Part shown: one piece after another, positions 61,410 through 64,000 of the stretch | How the letters are laid out: every line of letters starts with the position of its first letter | Position numbering within the stretch: the first letter of the stretch is position 1 | Origin: Bacteroidales bacterium UBA4293 | GTDB taxonomy: Bacteria > Bacteroidota > Bacteroidia > Bacteroidales > Bacteroidaceae | Assembly (NCBI GenBank): GCA_002395835.1 | Contig: DGVD01000020.1 | Coordinates: forward strand, 1 to 64,000 | Direction of reading: 5' to 3' | DNA: 64,000 nucleotides | Notes under the pieces: generated by a model | What the model was told of the DNA's origin: nothing | The model's input: only the letters and a program-made list of their open reading frames with translations | The model's database searches: none | Translations under genes and position numbers: made by a program

Positions 61410-62511
61410 ATTTTACCGGAAATCCCTTGAAAGCATCCATAATACGGGTGGGGTGTCCATCTTCCGTAAAGGCTCCTAGCTTGTACTGGCTAGGTTTGCA
61501 CTCTGGTTCCCAGTAGAACACACCCTTGCACCGTCCGTTGGTACTGTGGCTGCTCTCCTGAAGCACCCTACTCAGCTGGCGGTAACCTTCCTCCATTACC
61601 TCCGGATGCTGCTCGTCCACCTCAAATCCTGTCTCAACGATGATTACATCGCAGTGATACTTCTCACTCACTGCGCGGATATTCTCCATGCAGCGTGTAA
61701 TGCATTTATCCGCATCGGTTTCCAATCCGCTTTCCTTGGCCCAATAAGGATAGAGCGACATGCCGATAATATCCCACTGGGCTCCATTTTCGGCCAAAAT
61801 ACCCAGGTTCCATTCATAAAGTTCCTTGTCGAAGCCATTATCCAGGTGAACGATGACCAGGGAAGAAGGAGAAGCTTCCTTCACCGCTTCAGCGCCGGCA
61901 CGGATAAACCCGGCATACTGAGTAGGATTTAAGCGGGAATGCCCCATGGAAGTGGTTATCTTCGTGTTTCCCTTTTCGTCCTTGATTTCCCAGCCTGTCA
62001 CTGGGTCGGTCTCCACGCTCCACAGCAAGCCATTGGACGTTTCATTGCCCACTTGCACCCATTTCGGGGTAATGCCTTCCTTTTTCAACGTATTCAGCAC
62101 GGAGATGGTATAGTCCTTGAGGTCTTGCTTCATCTGCTCGTAGGAATGTCCCATCCAGGAAGCAGGGATAGGCTGCTTGGCAGGATCGCACCACCAGTCG
62201 CTATAATGAAAATCCAGCATGATTTCCATGCCCAGCCTTTGGGCACGCTTCGCCTTCACTATCACATCGTCCAGATTGCACCAGTTGTCGTGCTTGGCAG
62301 GGTCTACCCACACCCGCAGTCGCACGGCATTAATGCCGTATTCCTTCATCAGCTGGAGACATTCCGTTTCCTTCCCTTCTGCATTGTACCACTTGTGGCC
62401 TTTGGATTCCATCTCGGTCATCCATCCCACATCGGCACCCTTATAAAATTCCTGGGCAGTGGCAGTCAGCCCCATCAAAAGCATCACTGCCGAAAAGATT
62501 ATTTTCCTCAT
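61408..62511 (-). CDS. Arabinogalactan endo-beta-1,4-galactanase (GH53)
   Basis: A 367-residue secreted enzyme that cleaves beta-1,4-galactan of plant pectin side chains. Signal peptide MRKIIFSAVMLLMGLTATAQ, then a TIM barrel starting with YKGADVGWMTEME and AVRLRVWVDP. The acid/base Glu is in VQVGNETSNG near residue 157, and the nucleophile in IIVETGF near residue 290. It could feed the gut bacterium with galactose. There is no PUL here: no SusC/SusD pair or regulator is adjacent. ATG at 62511 follows TATATTTG at 62531-62538. Confidence 0.93.
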   Translation of the reverse strand: MRKIIFSAVMLLMGLTATAQEFYKGADVGWMTEMESKGHKWYNAEGKETECLQLMKEYGINAVRLRVWVDPAKHDNWCNLDDVIVKAKRAQRLGMEIMLDFHYSDWWCDPAKQPIPASWMGHSYEQMKQDLKDYTISVLNTLKKEGITPKWVQVGNETSNGLLWSVETDPVTGWEIKDEKGNTKITTSMGHSRLNPTQYAGFIRAGAEAVKEASPSSLVIVHLDNGFDKELYEWNLGILAENGAQWDIIGMSLYPYWAKESGLETDADKCITRCMENIRAVSEKYHCDVIIVETGFEVDEQHPEVMEEGYRQLSRVLQESSHSTNGRCKGVFYWEPECKPSQYKLGAFTEDGHPTRIMDAFKGFPVK

Positions 62512-62530
62512 CGTATCGGTTTTAGTCTTG

Positions 62531-62561
62531 CAAATATAATAGAAAAGGTTCTTACTGCAAA
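62531..62561 (-). promoter_or_regulatory. Promoter of the GH53 gene
   Basis: TTTG (62558-62561), a 19-nt spacer and TATATTTG (62531-62538) on the minus strand. Confidence 0.7.
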
Positions 62562-62569
62562 AAATTGCG

Positions 62570-62577
62570 TAACTTTG
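62570..62577 (+). promoter_or_regulatory. -7 box of the 97-residue protein gene
   Basis: TAACTTTG, 22 nt before the ATG at 62600, supporting this short frame as a real gene. Confidence 0.5.
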
Positions 62578-62599
62578 CAGCAAAGTAAGAAAAAGAACC

Positions 62600-62893
62600 A
62601 TGTTTCAGAAATTCATCATCACTTCCAGTGGCGTGCTGAAGTTTGGGCACGTGTACCTGCATCGGGAAATGCTGGAAATAGGAGAAGACGACTGCTACGG
62701 AGGGGGTCTATGGAAGATAGACCACGGAAGGAATGCCATACTGCTTTACGGGCGCTCCTTCGACTTTGGAGGTCCGGATTTCAGTTATGTACGAAAGATA
62801 GACTGGACGGGCGTGGGAGGCAAGCCCCTTCCACTCTTCTATCTGCCGCATTGGCCGAACGAAGAGCAGATGGAGCCTGTCTATGCCCAATGA
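62600..62893 (+). CDS. Small cytoplasmic protein of unknown function
   Basis: A 97-residue protein, no signal peptide, beta-rich with many Gly and aromatic residues (SSGVLKFGHVYLHREML, GGGLWKIDHGRNAILLYGRSFDFG). I do not recognise the family. It has its own -7 box, and the stop abuts the convergent DUF4251 gene's stop. Confidence 0.7.
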   Translation: MFQKFIITSSGVLKFGHVYLHREMLEIGEDDCYGGGLWKIDHGRNAILLYGRSFDFGGPDFSYVRKIDWTGVGGKPLPLFYLPHWPNEEQMEPVYAQ

Positions 62894-63343
62894 TTATTCA
62901 TTTACTACGTCGCCACTATAGCTACATACATCGCCGTTGTCTGGCTTCACGTCCAGGCTAGCGGTAGACTTACCCCACACGCTGAAGTGGAAGGTGTAAG
63001 ACTCACCCTTATGACGGGCACGGAAAGTCAAGTCGGTCACTACAGCCTTTTTCTTGTTCTTCGTCTTCAGTTTCTGCACGGTGATAGGCTCCTTGAAATG
63101 CAGCCCGTCAGAGTTAAAACTAACCGAATGGCGTTGGCCGTAATAAGGCAGATGCACTTCCACTGAATCATTTCTTACCTCTACAGAATAAGAATCTGTC
63201 AGAACCTTGGATGGGAATCTCAAGGGGTTCATGTGGTTTACATCAACCTTGAAAGCCGTTGGATCCACGGCCTCCCGTTCATTTTGTGCCATAGCTGGGA
63301 ATGCAGCCAGAAGCACGATAAGAATCAAAAATAGTCGTTTCAT
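62894..63343 (-). CDS. DUF4251 exported protein
   Basis: A 149-residue exported protein with signal peptide MKRLFLILIVLLAAFPAMAQ. The mature beta-sandwich has VEVRNDSVEVHLPYYGQRH and FRARHKGESYTFHFSVWG, matching DUF4251 of Bacteroidales. Function unknown. Another Met two codons upstream is a possible start. It lies 27 nt downstream of the AsmA/DUF748-like gene on the same strand. Confidence 0.8.
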   Translation of the reverse strand: MKRLFLILIVLLAAFPAMAQNEREAVDPTAFKVDVNHMNPLRFPSKVLTDSYSVEVRNDSVEVHLPYYGQRHSVSFNSDGLHFKEPITVQKLKTKNKKKAVVTDLTFRARHKGESYTFHFSVWGKSTASLDVKPDNGDVCSYSGDVVNE

Positions 63344-63369
63344 ACACATAAGTTTTTAGTTAGTTTCAT

Positions 63370-64000
63370 TTATATAGATTCTATAGCATCTTCGTCAATA
63401 GCTTTTGGTTTCTTCCTGAAAGGCTGTGTCAGCGTCTTGAGGAGCGCCTTGCAGAAGGCATTGAACACGGTTTTCCTGTAGCTGAACTTCGGATTTTCCA
63501 TATTCCCCGTAACTGGCACATCCATCACGCACTGCTCCTTCTTGTCGGTAAGCAGGTAGAAGCAGGTTTTCAGTGGTAATCCCTTGTAAGGTGGCTTAAA
63601 GGCCAAGTCTTTCAGTTTCTGCACCTTGGGTGCCTGAAGGGTGATTTTGTTGGCTCCGTTTACCTTGTTGTTTATGGCCGTAATTTCACTGGCCAGGCTC
63701 AATTTGCCATTTACCACCTCATACCCGGTATAGAGCACGAAGAGTGGAGTAAAATCCCGCAAGTCCACATCGGTCAGTTTTAGGGAAAGGAGCATGTTTC
63801 CGGGATCGGCCAGGGCTCCGTCATAGATAGCCTCTAGTCTGCCTTCCTCCTGCAGCCTTCCTGAAAGAACCACATGGTTGCGATCGGCCGTACTGAAATT
63901 GTCCGATTCCACCTTCAGGTCGTTGATTCGATAGGAGAACGGGAAGCTAGGGTCCGAGTTGTCCACAAAGAAAACTTCCGAGTTGGCCATGCGCAGGGTA
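63370..64000 (-). CDS. C-terminal part of an AsmA/DUF748-like protein (partial)
   Basis: The last 209 or so residues of a protein that continues past the right edge; the frame stays open upstream of the Met at 63990. Segments LKLTDVDLRDFTPLFVLYTGYEVVNGKLSL and KPPYKGLPLKTCFYLLTDK fit the C-terminal repeat of DUF748/AsmA-type envelope proteins that may handle lipid or assembly at the outer membrane. The family call rests on this part only. Confidence 0.7.
   Translation of the reverse strand, partial: TLRMANSEVFFVDNSDPSFPFSYRINDLKVESDNFSTADRNHVVLSGRLQEEGRLEAIYDGALADPGNMLLSLKLTDVDLRDFTPLFVLYTGYEVVNGKLSLASEITAINNKVNGANKITLQAPKVQKLKDLAFKPPYKGLPLKTCFYLLTDKKEQCVMDVPVTGNMENPKFSYRKTVFNAFCKALLKTLTQPFRKKPKAIDEDAIESI

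Noticed and set aside
61408..62511. A polysaccharide utilisation locus around GH53
   Set aside because: No SusC/SusD pair, hybrid two-component regulator or other glycosidase adjoins the gene; the TonB operon is separated by tmRNA and lacks SusD.
61939..62961. A long plus-strand frame of 340 codons opposite GH53
   Set aside because: It is antisense to the well-supported galactanase gene and its translation shows no family features; an effect of codon bias.

Overview
The window is chromosomal DNA of a Bacteroidales bacterium, most likely Bacteroidaceae or Prevotellaceae; the species cannot be fixed from the sequence. The evidence is a recurring TAnnTTTG -7 promoter box, often with a TTTG -33 box 19-21 nt upstream; an OM protein set of TonB receptor, DUF4249, DUF4251, DUF4421, Porin_10 and FadL types; a tmRNA tag ending GENNYALAA; and no evident Shine-Dalgarno sequences. 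No insertion sequence, prophage, CRISPR array or conjugative gene is visible. The content is mostly ordinary core genome with a few accessory loci.

Left part (1-24.7 kb). The left edge holds a strong leftward promoter with a boxA-like leader, possibly of an rRNA operon lying outside the window. Then come a DUF308 membrane protein, a histidine phosphatase, an SpmA/SpmB-like membrane protein downstream of mfd, a sodium:solute symporter facing a double sialidase-like secreted protein, a Porin_10 barrel, a Gfo/Idh oxidoreductase with a DUF4421 OM protein, ridA, dapA, ligA, a GNAT-TrmD fusion, a MORN-repeat GH25 lysozyme, and pyrK-pyrD.

Middle (24.7-44.5 kb). An XRE-type regulator is followed by about 890 bp of very AT-rich non-coding DNA, then holA, a lone HsdR N-terminal domain protein, a zinc-ribbon coiled-coil protein with a Nif3-like protein, MaoC, a PHP phosphatase, a YgjP-like metallopeptidase, a CarboxypepD_reg protein behind two stacked promoters, dinB, and djlA-like with dcuA. 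The operon dpm-pyrC-(MetH activation-domain protein)-plsC follows, then a DUF4369 lipoprotein, dnaX, a ftsB-like gene, and a queuosine unit. That unit is a YhhQ-type transporter plus queF, preceded by a convincing preQ1-I riboswitch.

Right part (44.5-64 kb). This holds a FadL-type porin, ffh-folD, tRNA-His, a TPR-like protein, a coiled-coil gene plus zapA, rny, and a six-gene leftward operon. The operon comprises two nearly duplicated lipoproteins, a secreted protein, a TonB-dependent receptor, a DUF4249 lipoprotein and a macroglobulin-like protein. Its promoter contains an A18 homopolymer. The window ends with tmRNA, a GH53 galactanase, a small conserved-looking protein, a DUF4251 protein and the 3' part of a large AsmA/DUF748-like gene.

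The points most worth checking are the homopolymer in the TonB operon promoter, the preQ1 riboswitch, the GNAT-TrmD fusion, the MORN-GH25 fusion, the twin lipoprotein genes, and three families of short non-coding repeats.
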